The notes under the pieces: model-generated
The model's input: only the letters and a program-made list of their open reading frames with translations
What the model was told of the DNA's origin: nothing
Databases searched by the model: none
Part shown: positions 8,337 through 15,847 of the stretch, piece after piece
Numbering within the stretch: position 1 is the stretch's first letter
How the letters are laid out: the number at the start of each line of letters is the position of its first letter
Position numbers and translations under genes: made by a program
Assembly (NCBI GenBank): GCA_959018155.1
Contig: CAUEKH010000019.1
Span: forward strand, 1-17,028
Direction: 5' to 3'
Length of the DNA: 17,028 nucleotides
Source of the DNA: an uncultured Hungatella sp.
Lineage (GTDB): Bacteria > Bacillota > Clostridia > Lachnospirales > Lachnospiraceae

Positions 8337-8371
8337 ATTCTATAAGATGCCTCTGATAAACGCAAGCGTTT
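8337..8371 (-). promoter_or_regulatory. Promoter of the AraC gene with palindrome on the -35 box
   Basis: On the minus strand TTGCGT (8365-8360) and TAGAAT (8342-8337) are separated by 17 bases, a credible sigma-A promoter about 25 bases before the ATG. The -35 box lies inside the palindrome AAACGC-TT-GCGTTT (8358-8371). The minus-strand sequence around it also fits 12 of 14 positions of the cre consensus TGNAANCGNTNNCA, failing only at both ends. This suggests repression or catabolite control of the regulator gene. Confidence 0.5.
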
Positions 8372-8398
8372 TCTTTCCGTAAACACAGCCTGTAAGCA

Positions 8399-9949
8399 TT
8401 ATCCCTGAATCAACTCATCAACTGAGATAAATTCAAACTCCTTCTTTGCGCCCGTTGCATGTACGTTTTCCAGGGAAAGGGATTTTACATTCCTGGCAAA
8501 AATTCCCTGTCGGCTTGTGGGCGCACATTCTCTCATCATTGCCGCGATCCCCTCTTCCGCCTCCGGGTGGTAGGTGATGGTGATATTCTTCATCTTTACG
8601 GATTCCACCTTCTTTTCCGGCAGGCCGTAGATGCAGATCCCCGTGTGATGTGCATTTTCACAGACAATATTGGAAAAATCAAGCCGCCGGATCTCCGGAG
8701 TCCTCTCATCCACAGGAAGCGCTTCCTGGGTGGCAACATAGTCCGATTTTCCATCGGGATCACAGTAATAAAAGCAGTTTACAACAAATGGGGATTTCAC
8801 TCCCTTCATCGTGATGGCGTCAAATGTAATTCCGTCCACCACGGAATCTTTCCCGCGCCCTCTCCGCGTTTTGATTCTCAGTCCCCTGTCCGTATCCTGG
8901 AATAAACAGTTTGAGACGAGAACATCCTTTACTCCCCCCGCAATCTCGCTGCCAATGGTCACGGCTCCATGCCCCCGCTCCATGAGACACTGCCGGATGC
9001 GGATATGCTCTGATGGCTGCTGATACGTTCTTCCCATATAAATTTTTCCGGATTTTAATGCGATACAGTCGTCCCCCACGCTGAAATGCACCCCGGCAAT
9101 CTCTACATCTTTACAGGATTCCGGATCAATGCCATCTGTATTATGCGAGCGATCCGGGCTTTCCAGGGTAATGCCGTAAATCCTGATCGCTTCACTGAAA
9201 TACGGGTGGACGTTCCAGGAAGGGGAATTCTGTATTTTTATTCCCTGTATCGTAATGTTTTTACAGTGGTTTAAGAATATCATTCTGGGACGGTACGGCG
9301 GAATCCGGTTGATCACGCTCACCCACCATATATCAAAATTTCCGCCTCCGTCTACCGTGCCTTCTCCGCAAATCACAACATTTTCCACATAGATCCCGTT
9401 GATTATGCTTACCATGGTATCGAGAGGGTTTCCCTCCCAGGTTCCTAAATTGTACTCCGCTGTCTCATCATAACTCTGAGTCATACCGGGAAAAACCGGG
9501 AATTCGTCCCGGTTCTGAAACGCCTGTAGGAAAGCGCCCTTTCCCAGTTCCAGCGTGATATTGCTTTTTAAAAACAGATTTCGGATGCGATACGTCCCGG
9601 CCGGCACGTAAACCCGGCTGTCTGGCGGACATGACAGAATCGCCGCCTGAATCGCCGCCGTATCGTCTGCCTTTCCGTCCCCCTTCGCACCAAATTTCTT
9701 TACGTCCAGAGTAACAAACTCATAGTCAGTCTTCACATCAAATTCCGCAACAGTGCCATCCGCCCAGCTTAACGTCATGTGATACTGCGTATCCGGCTTT
9801 AAATCATTTATAATCGAGACCATCTTCTCTTCGCGCCCTGTCAGTACTCCATTGGCACGGATCTCATACTCGCCGGTTCTGTATCTGTCACTGCCCTGTA
9901 TCTCAAAAACTACGCTGCGGGCTGTTTTATTTAAAACTGTAACTTCCAT
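8399..9949 (-). CDS. GH28 glycoside hydrolase (polygalacturonase family), cytosolic
   Basis: The 516-residue protein has an N-terminal beta-sandwich-like extension (about 1-78) and then the right-handed beta-helix that starts at VKKFGAKGDGKADDT (about 83-97). All four GH28 signature motifs are present: NTD (270-272), GDD with Asp293/Asp294, GHG (326-328) and RIK (358-360). It is therefore probably an active inverting hydrolase of alpha-galacturonosyl (or related) linkages. No signal peptide is seen, so it should cut imported oligogalacturonides inside the cell. The size and N-terminal extension fit bacterial exo-acting members. ATG 9949 follows GGGGAGGA by about 7 bases. It is preceded by a terminator and its own promoter, and the AraC gene follows after 86 bases. 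Confidence 0.93.
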   Translation of the reverse strand: MEVTVLNKTARSVVFEIQGSDRYRTGEYEIRANGVLTGREEKMVSIINDLKPDTQYHMTLSWADGTVAEFDVKTDYEFVTLDVKKFGAKGDGKADDTAAIQAAILSCPPDSRVYVPAGTYRIRNLFLKSNITLELGKGAFLQAFQNRDEFPVFPGMTQSYDETAEYNLGTWEGNPLDTMVSIINGIYVENVVICGEGTVDGGGNFDIWWVSVINRIPPYRPRMIFLNHCKNITIQGIKIQNSPSWNVHPYFSEAIRIYGITLESPDRSHNTDGIDPESCKDVEIAGVHFSVGDDCIALKSGKIYMGRTYQQPSEHIRIRQCLMERGHGAVTIGSEIAGGVKDVLVSNCLFQDTDRGLRIKTRRGRGKDSVVDGITFDAITMKGVKSPFVVNCFYYCDPDGKSDYVATQEALPVDERTPEIRRLDFSNIVCENAHHTGICIYGLPEKKVESVKMKNITITYHPEAEEGIAAMMRECAPTSRQGIFARNVKSLSLENVHATGAKKEFEFISVDELIQG

Positions 9950-9993
9950 TATAGATTCCTCCCCTGATTTTGGTTCCTGTACTTCTAATTTTA

Positions 9994-10046
9994 ATAATAT
10001 CTTCCCAGAGCGTAAAGGGACAAAACCATAAGTGGCCTGACAAAAC
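9994..10046 (-). promoter_or_regulatory. GH28 promoter with two direct repeats (AraC-type site candidate)
   Basis: On the minus strand TTGTCC (10023-10018) and TATTAT (9999-9994) are 18 bases apart, about 45-75 bases before the ATG. The octamer GTTTTGTC occurs at 10046-10039 and again at 10026-10019, a 20-bp period close to two helical turns, and the second copy overlaps the -35 box. This is the usual geometry of AraC-family activator sites. The rest of the 193-base gap holds the upstream terminator and nothing else I can identify. Confidence 0.5.
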
Positions 10047-10088
10047 GTAAAATCTGTGCTTCTGATCCCACTTCAGACACTCATAAAC

Positions 10089-10140
10089 AAAAAAGAGCCG
10101 GAATATCTTCTTAAAATCGAAAATATTCCGGCTTCCTTTT
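10089..10140 (-). terminator. Rho-independent terminator after the isomerase gene
   Basis: The arms AGCCGGAATAT (10096-10106) and ATATTCCGGCT (10123-10133) form a perfect 11-bp stem with a 16-base loop. On the minus strand it is followed by a C and six T in a T-rich end, and A-rich sequence lies before the stem. It starts just past the stop of the 10143-10967 gene and closes the first operon. Confidence 0.9.
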
Positions 10141-10142
10141 TG

Positions 10143-10967
10143 TCAGCCTGCAATCAGCGCCTCCAGCATTTCCTTCGCCATAACAATATCCTTCTTCTGC
10201 TCTTCCCCGGAGATCTCCCTCTCAATGGTGATATCCCCGTCATATCCGCACCGCTTCAGTCCCTCGATCAGTGCGGGATAATTGACCTTTCCCTGTCCCA
10301 GAGGAACCTCCGGCCCCAGTTCGCGGCCGTTGGTTGGATAAAGCCCATCCTTTCCATGGACGCCCCGGACATACTCTCCAAACACATCGAGCGCATCCAC
10401 CGGATTCGCCTTACCGTACATGATTAAATTGGCCGGATCCAGGTTGATTCCCACGTTCTCACAGCCGATATCCTGAATGGCGCGTTTTAATGTAATGGGA
10501 GTCTCCTGGCCCGTCTCAAATAAGAAGTACTGTCCGTTCCCCTTAAAGTACTTTACAAGGCTTTTTAAACATGCAATCACCTCATGGTACTTCGTATCAC
10601 ATGGATTTTCCGGCATGTAGCCCACATGGGTCACCACATCGGTGACTCCCAGCTCTTTTGCGAAATCGGAACCTTCCATCAGCATCTGCATCCGTTCAAA
10701 ACGGTATGCCTCCGGTATCAGTCCCAGCGTGGACTGGCCCTCATAGAAATTCCAGTCCCTTGGCCCTTCCCAGCCGCACCAGAACGCGGTTATGGTGATC
10801 CCGCGCCGTTCCATCGCGGTTTTTACTTTCTCTGCTATCTCGTGAGTCAGCAAAGAGCGGTCCCAGCACACCAGCTGGCAGCTTTCCATCCCCAGCTCCC
10901 GGATTTCCTGAAACTTTGCGTCAATATCCACGCCCTTTGCCAAATCAGCCATCACACCTGCTCTCAT
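10143..10967 (-). CDS. Sugar isomerase/epimerase, xylose-isomerase-like TIM barrel
   Basis: The 274-residue protein belongs to the sugar phosphate isomerase/epimerase (AP endonuclease 2-like) superfamily. The expected metal ligands are visible: Glu151 in FLFETGQE, Asp177 in NLDPANL, His204 in GVHGKD and Glu249 in TIEREISG. HVGYMPENP (about 114-122) is also typical. It probably shifts a keto or epimer centre of a sugar or removes a proton next to a keto group. ATG 10967 was chosen because GAGGAG lies 6 bases before it and the start overlaps the stop of the oxidoreductase gene by 4 bases (ATGA). The ATG at 10994 lies further inside that gene and lacks such a site. The coupling suggests consecutive reactions. 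The substrate is unknown. Confidence 0.88.
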   Translation of the reverse strand: MRAGVMADLAKGVDIDAKFQEIRELGMESCQLVCWDRSLLTHEIAEKVKTAMERRGITITAFWCGWEGPRDWNFYEGQSTLGLIPEAYRFERMQMLMEGSDFAKELGVTDVVTHVGYMPENPCDTKYHEVIACLKSLVKYFKGNGQYFLFETGQETPITLKRAIQDIGCENVGINLDPANLIMYGKANPVDALDVFGEYVRGVHGKDGLYPTNGRELGPEVPLGQGKVNYPALIEGLKRCGYDGDITIEREISGEEQKKDIVMAKEMLEALIAG

Positions 10968-11983
10968 TTTCTTCTCCTCTTCACCTGGTTCCATTCCTCA
11001 ATCCCCAGCTTCACCGATTGAAGCCCTTCCGCGAGAATCGCCAGCTTCGGCTCCTTCCCGTCCTTCAGACAGTCGTAGAAATACTGAATCTCCGTATAAT
11101 AAGGCCCCAAAGTAGAAATATTGATATTCGACTGGTCCCTCTTTAAATGCTCATCTTCCTTAATCTCAGGGATCTCTGTCGTCCCGTCGCTCTTATACAC
11201 CACAACCTTCGGATCCGCCTTACTGTTAAATGTGATACTGGCCTCCTCAAAATACGCCCGGTATTCCGGTTCAAACGGCAGGGCGGCCGATACATCCCAC
11301 AGCCCTTCTGCCATGGCAAATACCCCCGGATACTGAAACGCCGTGACCACGTGATTTACCATCCCGCTCTCATATTCCGTATCGTACACCGTCACAGACT
11401 CCGGTTCCCCCAAAAGATACCGCAGGAAATCAACGTCGTGGATATGGAGATCCATAATAACAGAACCGCTCTTCTCTTCCTTTAAGAACCAGTCCTCAAA
11501 TCCCCACGTCACTTTTCCGCTCAGCCGACGCATCATGACAGATTTCAGTTTTCCGTATCTTCCACTCTCATATACCTCTTTTAAATACTGGTATTCCGGG
11601 AAAAAGCGGACCACCTGGCCGACCATCACCTTTACGCCCGTTCTCTTCTGTGTCTCTTCCAGCCGCTGACACTCTTCCACGGTCAGACATGCCGGCTTCT
11701 CCACCAGCACGTTCATCCCCCGTTCCATGGCGGCAACGGCGTGATCCGCATGGAGATAGCTGGGCAGGCAGATGTGGACGCAGTCCAGTTCCTCATTTTC
11801 AATCAAATCCATTCCCAGGGCGTACCCTTTCGCATTGGGCCACAGCTTCAGCCCCCTGTCGAGAAATTCCGGTCTCGCGTCCGCGATCGCCGTAACCTCT
11901 ATATCCATAATCTCAGAAAGCGCCTTCAGCGCGCTGTTGTGAGTCGACCCCATACCGCCTACCCCGATCACTCCTACCTTCAT
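10964..11983 (-). CDS. Gfo/Idh/MocA-family NAD(P)-dependent sugar oxidoreductase
   Basis: The 339-residue protein opens with a Rossmann nucleotide-binding motif (GVIGVGGMG, about 4-12). It has the family's VEKP motif (Glu95, Lys96, Pro97) and the catalytic region DLHIHDVD (178-185, with His180/His182). Such enzymes oxidise or reduce a hydroxyl of a sugar, inositol or glycoside. ATG 11983 is preceded by AGGA with 6 bases spacing; a GTG at 12019 in the same frame has no such support and would lie 5 bases from the upstream stop. The length is near the family norm and too short for GH109, the hydrolase branch of this fold. The gene overlaps the isomerase gene, so both are likely made in equal amounts and act in sequence. 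Confidence 0.92.
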   Translation of the reverse strand: MKVGVIGVGGMGSTHNSALKALSEIMDIEVTAIADARPEFLDRGLKLWPNAKGYALGMDLIENEELDCVHICLPSYLHADHAVAAMERGMNVLVEKPACLTVEECQRLEETQKRTGVKVMVGQVVRFFPEYQYLKEVYESGRYGKLKSVMMRRLSGKVTWGFEDWFLKEEKSGSVIMDLHIHDVDFLRYLLGEPESVTVYDTEYESGMVNHVVTAFQYPGVFAMAEGLWDVSAALPFEPEYRAYFEEASITFNSKADPKVVVYKSDGTTEIPEIKEDEHLKRDQSNINISTLGPYYTEIQYFYDCLKDGKEPKLAILAEGLQSVKLGIEEWNQVKRRRK

Positions 11984-12024
11984 TTCAGTTCCTGTCCTTT
12001 CTCCGTGTGATACTAACACATTTT

Positions 12025-13923
12025 TTAAGACTCTGTCTTTTCCTCTATTTTATAGGTCCCTGCCTCTAAATCAATGGTAACCTTCGTCCCGTCAGAAAAC
12101 AGGGTCTCCTGGATCTTCCAGTTTCCCTTCCGGAAATGGTGGCTCACCATCTCACATTTTGCCACCTTCTCGTGGAGGCTGGCCACCGTTCTGCACCGGT
12201 TTAAATGTTCCTCAATCCCCATATCTCCGGCTTCATAGGAACCATCCGTGCCAGAATAAGCGCCATCCCGCATCAGGTAAGGCGCTCCCCCGTTTAACAG
12301 GGCATAGAGCATGTAGTCTTCCTCCCTGTGCCGCTCCATCATCCACGGTTCTACCACACAGTCGTGGTAGACCAGGTTAAACAGCGGCACCGGAAATCCC
12401 TTCTTTTCCGCCCCCGGCGGCATCAGCATAAAGGAATAGGGGGCATTATGCAAGAATACCAGGCTTTTCATTCTCCAGTCGGTGACCTCTTCCGAACTTG
12501 GAAGAATTCCCTTCGCGATCAGCCAGTCAAAACAGCGTTTCCGGTACTCATAACACTCTCTTCTCGTCATGCGGTGGCGCGGATTGGCGCATTCGTCGCC
12601 TTCGTTGCACGTAAATACATCGAGATAGGCGCCATCGAGGTCGATCCCATTTTTCTTCATCTCTCCAAAATTACGTTTTACATAGTAAGCCGCCTGGCTT
12701 CCGCACAAATACGTCTGCGGCCCGCCGGCCCATCTGGCATGTTCCGGCATCGATCCGTCCGGAAGCATCACGGCGTAATCCTTATCAAAGGACGGGGCAT
12801 CGAAGTAGTAGTCCCGGTACTGGTCATGAATCCCGAATAAATATCCCCACTCATGTATGGAATCGGCCAGATGCCTCATGGCCTCCCAGCCTCCGGCCGC
12901 CTCGCAGGCCGGAAGGTAATCGGGATGCTGGTTATCATACCCCGGCTCCGCCCAGCCGTCGAGATGGAGATAGATTTTCTCTGCCCCCAGCTCGTGGAAC
13001 TTCCTGATCTCTTCTTCCCTCACGGAAAATGGGGTCAGCTGGTTATTCTTCTCCGGATCCGCCTTATCATAGAAATCCGATTTCGGGTTTACATTCGTCT
13101 TGATCCCGCAATGAATGAAGGAACTGCCAATGAGCCGATCCACAGATGGCAGCCTGGCCGCCTTTTCCTTCAACGTAGCCGCCAGCCCATTTTCAAATAC
13201 ATACTCTCTGTAAATCTTGCACATGTCATTGTAATCGCACGAATCCCGGAAGGAATACCGCAGGATTCTCCGATATTCCATGCTGCCAAGGCTGGCTTCC
13301 CAGCGGACAGAAACATGGGTAAATGGGCCGCAGGCCGGATGGTCCACCTCCACCGCGCCATTCCAGGGAGTGAGCGCGACAGCGATATATCCCTGCTTCT
13401 CGCGTATCTGGGAAAACCACGGCATGTAGCTTCCCGCCGTCAAAAACATTCCGTCAAAATGAAGCTTTGTGACTTCAACGGCGCCTGTGTTGGGAAGCAG
13501 AAGCCCCTGTCCCTCTGTCAGCAGCGTATACCAGTCGTCCCTTGCCGAGTCAAATTCCATATACCCCGGCCAGAACACCTGCTTTACGACCGCTCCGGCG
13601 TCACTTAGGGGAATCCACTCAAAATAGACGTCTTCCGAGGCATTTTCCACCCACACATACGTCTCAAACGATAAATCCACGGTTTTTCCGTCCACTTCAA
13701 ATCCGCTGTAGATACTCCTGATTCCGGTTCCTACCCCGTTTTCTGTCTTTTCATGCCTGATTAAATCCGCAGCGGCAAACTCGATCCTGCCGCTGCCCGT
13801 AAGAAATGACGGACGGTAATCCGCGCCCCACCTCCAGCCGTTCCCGGCCGACTCCACTGTGATATGTAAGGTCTTTTCATCCAAATTGATTGCTGTCTCT
13901 CTGCTTTTGCTTAACACTCTCAT
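12025..13923 (-). CDS. Putative glycoside hydrolase, TIM-barrel (GH101/GH129/DUF5696-like)
   Basis: The 632-residue protein appears to have an N-terminal beta-sandwich (about 1-250), a TIM-barrel core (about 260-560) and a small C-terminal beta domain. The core holds LHLDGWAEPGYDNQHPD (about 319-335), FGIHDQYRDYYFDAPSFD (363-380), GAYLDVF (Asp435, nucleophile candidate) and PSSEEV (Glu478/Glu479, acid/base candidate). This pattern recalls retaining alpha-glycosidases of the GH101/GH129 type, but the Asp-Glu spacing of 43-44 residues is longer than the 31-32 I recall for those families, so the assignment is tentative. There is no signal peptide, so it is cytosolic. ATG 13923 fits the start of the conserved fold, with AGGAG 13 bases and AGGA 3 bases upstream, both imperfect. 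A TTG start at 14031 would overlap the upstream permease and was not chosen. The glycan is unknown. Confidence 0.7.
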   Translation of the reverse strand: MRVLSKSRETAINLDEKTLHITVESAGNGWRWGADYRPSFLTGSGRIEFAAADLIRHEKTENGVGTGIRSIYSGFEVDGKTVDLSFETYVWVENASEDVYFEWIPLSDAGAVVKQVFWPGYMEFDSARDDWYTLLTEGQGLLLPNTGAVEVTKLHFDGMFLTAGSYMPWFSQIREKQGYIAVALTPWNGAVEVDHPACGPFTHVSVRWEASLGSMEYRRILRYSFRDSCDYNDMCKIYREYVFENGLAATLKEKAARLPSVDRLIGSSFIHCGIKTNVNPKSDFYDKADPEKNNQLTPFSVREEEIRKFHELGAEKIYLHLDGWAEPGYDNQHPDYLPACEAAGGWEAMRHLADSIHEWGYLFGIHDQYRDYYFDAPSFDKDYAVMLPDGSMPEHARWAGGPQTYLCGSQAAYYVKRNFGEMKKNGIDLDGAYLDVFTCNEGDECANPRHRMTRRECYEYRKRCFDWLIAKGILPSSEEVTDWRMKSLVFLHNAPYSFMLMPPGAEKKGFPVPLFNLVYHDCVVEPWMMERHREEDYMLYALLNGGAPYLMRDGAYSGTDGSYEAGDMGIEEHLNRCRTVASLHEKVAKCEMVSHHFRKGNWKIQETLFSDGTKVTIDLEAGTYKIEEKTES

Positions 13924-14005
13924 GGTTCCTGATACACTCCTGTAGTCCTTTTTTTCTGTAATACATTTTTGTAGCTGTTTTTCTATAATTCCCACTCTGT
14001 CTATT

Positions 14006-14833
14006 TTACCCTTTTGTGCCGGTAAGGGCAATCCCTTCTATAAATTGTTTCTGGAAAATCGCAAACAGGATGACGAGAGGCAGAACTGCCATCAAAGATC
14101 CGGCCATCAGAGTCGGATACGGCGTACTGTACTGCCCTGTCAAGTTGGCAAGGATGGCGGACAGCGTCATTTTCTTTGCGGAAGTATTGACGACCATGGG
14201 CCACATTAAATCGTTCCACGCCAGCCTCAGGGTGATAATGGCCAGAGACGTGAGCCCCGGCTTCACAAGCGGCAGCATGACTCTCCAGAAAATCCCGAAA
14301 TGGCTGCAGCCGTCGAGACGCGCCGCCTCCTCCAGGTCCTCCGGCAGGCTCATAAAGAACTGCCTCATCAAGAACGTGCCGAAGGCGCTGAAGAGATTGG
14401 GGATAAACAGCGCCGGTATGGAGTTCAGCAGCCCCATTTTCTGAATAATCAGATACTGCGGCAGAATAAAAAAGGTAGACGGTATCATCAGGACCGACAA
14501 GCTGCTCACGAAAATGATATCTCTGCCCGGAAAATGGATCCGGCCGAACGCGTATCCCGCCATGGAACACATAATCAGCTGGGCCGCAATCGTCACGAGA
14601 GCGGAAACAATTGTATTAAAATACGCCGCTCCGAAAGGCAGCCTCGCGAACACCTCCTCAAAAGCGTCGAGACGCCATTTTGAGGGGAAGAACACGATCG
14701 GCATCTTGATAGCCTCGCCCTGGGTCTTGAAGGCGGTCAGCAGCATCCAGATAAAGGGAAGCAGCATCGGGATTGCCCCCAGAATTAAAACGGCATGAAC
14801 TGCAATTTTTTTACCATTTCTTTTCGTATTCAT
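14006..14833 (-). CDS. Carbohydrate ABC transporter permease, MalG/UgpE-type
   Basis: The 275-residue protein has about six membrane segments, an N-terminal one at about 10-32, and an EAA loop at about 169-192 (EEAARLDGC, then RVMLPLVKPG). It ends in FIEGIALTGTKG, the usual C-terminus of MalG-like CUT1 permeases. The ATG at 14833 is 12 bases past the stop of the partner permease and follows a weak RBS (AAGGCGGTG). It should pair with the 14846-15757 product. The gene end is 82 bases before the chosen start of the hydrolase gene, and that gap shows no terminator. Confidence 0.94.
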   Translation of the reverse strand: MNTKRNGKKIAVHAVLILGAIPMLLPFIWMLLTAFKTQGEAIKMPIVFFPSKWRLDAFEEVFARLPFGAAYFNTIVSALVTIAAQLIMCSMAGYAFGRIHFPGRDIIFVSSLSVLMIPSTFFILPQYLIIQKMGLLNSIPALFIPNLFSAFGTFLMRQFFMSLPEDLEEAARLDGCSHFGIFWRVMLPLVKPGLTSLAIITLRLAWNDLMWPMVVNTSAKKMTLSAILANLTGQYSTPYPTLMAGSLMAVLPLVILFAIFQKQFIEGIALTGTKG

Positions 14834-14845
14834 AGATTCACCGCC

Positions 14846-15757
14846 TTACTCGTAATTGACCCATTTTTTCTGGGCAGCCATCTGGATCACCGTGATAATC
14901 ATAATCAAAACGAAAAGCAGCATCGCAACCGCGGATGCATAGCCCTTGTCGTTGATGTCAAATGCGTTCCGGTAGAAATACATGACGATACTCTGTGTAT
15001 TCTCCAGTACGACCGTATTTTTTCCTATCATCATGTAGATCGTGTCGAATATCTGGAATGCGCTGATTAACGCTGTGATCAGCACGAAAAACAGGGTCGG
15101 AGTGACCAGAGGAAGCGTAATGCGGAAGAATTTTGCCACCGGAGTGGCGCCGTCGATATCGGCCGCCTCATAATAGGTGGGGGAAATCCCCTGGATGCCT
15201 GCCAGCAGGATGATCATGTTATAGCCAATGCTGGACCAGATGCTCACCACGATAATCGAATACGGCGCGATATCCACATCCGTCAGCCATAATCGGCCAT
15301 TTATCCCCACAAGACTCAGTAAATAGTTGATTAAACCGAAGTCGCCGTTGAACATCCATTTCCATACCATGGAAATAGCGGCGGCCATCGTGACATAGGG
15401 CAGAAAGTAAATGACGCGGTAGATACCTCTGCCTCTGATTTTCGTGTTTAACAGCACTGCCAGAATCAGGGCCAAAAAAATGGTTGTCGGCACAATACAG
15501 AGTACATAGCGCACCGTATTCCAGAGGGTGTTCCACATGGAGGCATCCGCCACCATCCGCCTGTAATTGGCAAACCCGGACCATTTTGAAACATTGAACG
15601 CCCCGATTTTCAGAAAGCTGTTATAAAATGTCTGGAAAAATGGATAGACATAAAAAATGATAAGCCCCAGTGTGACCGGAAGAATCATCACATAGCCGTA
15701 GATCCATTCCTTTTTCCGGTAGGATGGCTGTTTCCTTCTATTCTCTTTTTCTTTCAA
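14846..15757 (-). CDS. Sugar ABC transporter permease, MalF/UgpA-type, TTG start
   Basis: The 303-residue protein has a basic N-terminus, about six membrane segments (first at about 20-42) and an EAA loop near 197-220 (YYEAADIDGATPV, then RITLPLVTP). It is the MalF-like half of a CUT1 importer with the 14006-14833 product. The start is TTG at 15757: GGAGGTGA lies 6 bases upstream, and the next in-frame ATG is at about codon 24, inside the first membrane segment. A hairpin (15804-15835) separates it from the binding-protein gene. It needs an ATPase encoded elsewhere (MsmX/UgpC type). Confidence 0.94.
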   Translation of the reverse strand: MKEKENRRKQPSYRKKEWIYGYVMILPVTLGLIIFYVYPFFQTFYNSFLKIGAFNVSKWSGFANYRRMVADASMWNTLWNTVRYVLCIVPTTIFLALILAVLLNTKIRGRGIYRVIYFLPYVTMAAAISMVWKWMFNGDFGLINYLLSLVGINGRLWLTDVDIAPYSIIVVSIWSSIGYNMIILLAGIQGISPTYYEAADIDGATPVAKFFRITLPLVTPTLFFVLITALISAFQIFDTIYMMIGKNTVVLENTQSIVMYFYRNAFDINDKGYASAVAMLLFVLIMIITVIQMAAQKKWVNYE

Positions 15758-15763
15758 TCCCCT

Positions 15764-15771
15764 TCACCTCC
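15764..15771 (-). promoter_or_regulatory. Ribosome binding site that fixes the TTG start
   Basis: GGAGGTGA is a near-perfect anti-16S match six bases before the TTG at 15757. It decides the start of the permease gene, since no ATG or GTG is suitably placed. Confidence 0.85.
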
Positions 15772-15803
15772 GTGATAAAGGCAGCGATTGCTGCAAAAGA
15801 ACA

Positions 15804-15835
15804 GGCCGGAACCGTGATAATCCCTGGCTCCGGCC
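15804..15835 (-). terminator. Intra-operon hairpin between binding protein and permeases
   Basis: The arms 15804-15813 and 15826-15835 form a 10-bp GC-rich stem (GGCCGGA/TCCGGCC core) with a 12-base loop. The one non-Watson-Crick position (15811/15828) is a G-U pair only in minus-strand RNA, which fits transcription in that direction. TGTTCTTTTG follows on the minus strand. It should end or trim part of the transcripts, or protect the binding-protein mRNA. A small 5-bp hairpin (15781-15794) lies just downstream. Confidence 0.75.
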
Positions 15836-15847
15836 GTTTGTATCTGA

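Noticed and set aside
10968..10994. Upstream ATG 10994 for the isomerase
   Set aside because: It lies inside the oxidoreductase gene without a good RBS, whereas ATG 10967 has GAGGAG at 6 bases and the ATGA overlap.
10964..11983. GH109-type NAD-dependent glycosidase
   Set aside because: The protein is shorter than GH109 members and lacks a secretion signal; plain Gfo/Idh/MocA oxidoreductase is the simpler call.
12853..13608. 251-codon open frame on the plus strand
   Set aside because: It lies fully opposite the hydrolase gene, has no RBS or family likeness, and its composition (many Arg, His, Pro, Ile) is that of an antisense shadow.
13924..14031. Longer hydrolase start at TTG 14031
   Set aside because: It would overlap the upstream permease and add 36 residues without fold likeness; ATG 13923 fits the start of the conserved part.
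14001..14570. 189-codon minus-strand open frame in another phase
   Set aside because: It overlaps the MalG-type permease, whose frame has clear membrane segments and an EAA loop; the alternative frame shows no recognisable domain.
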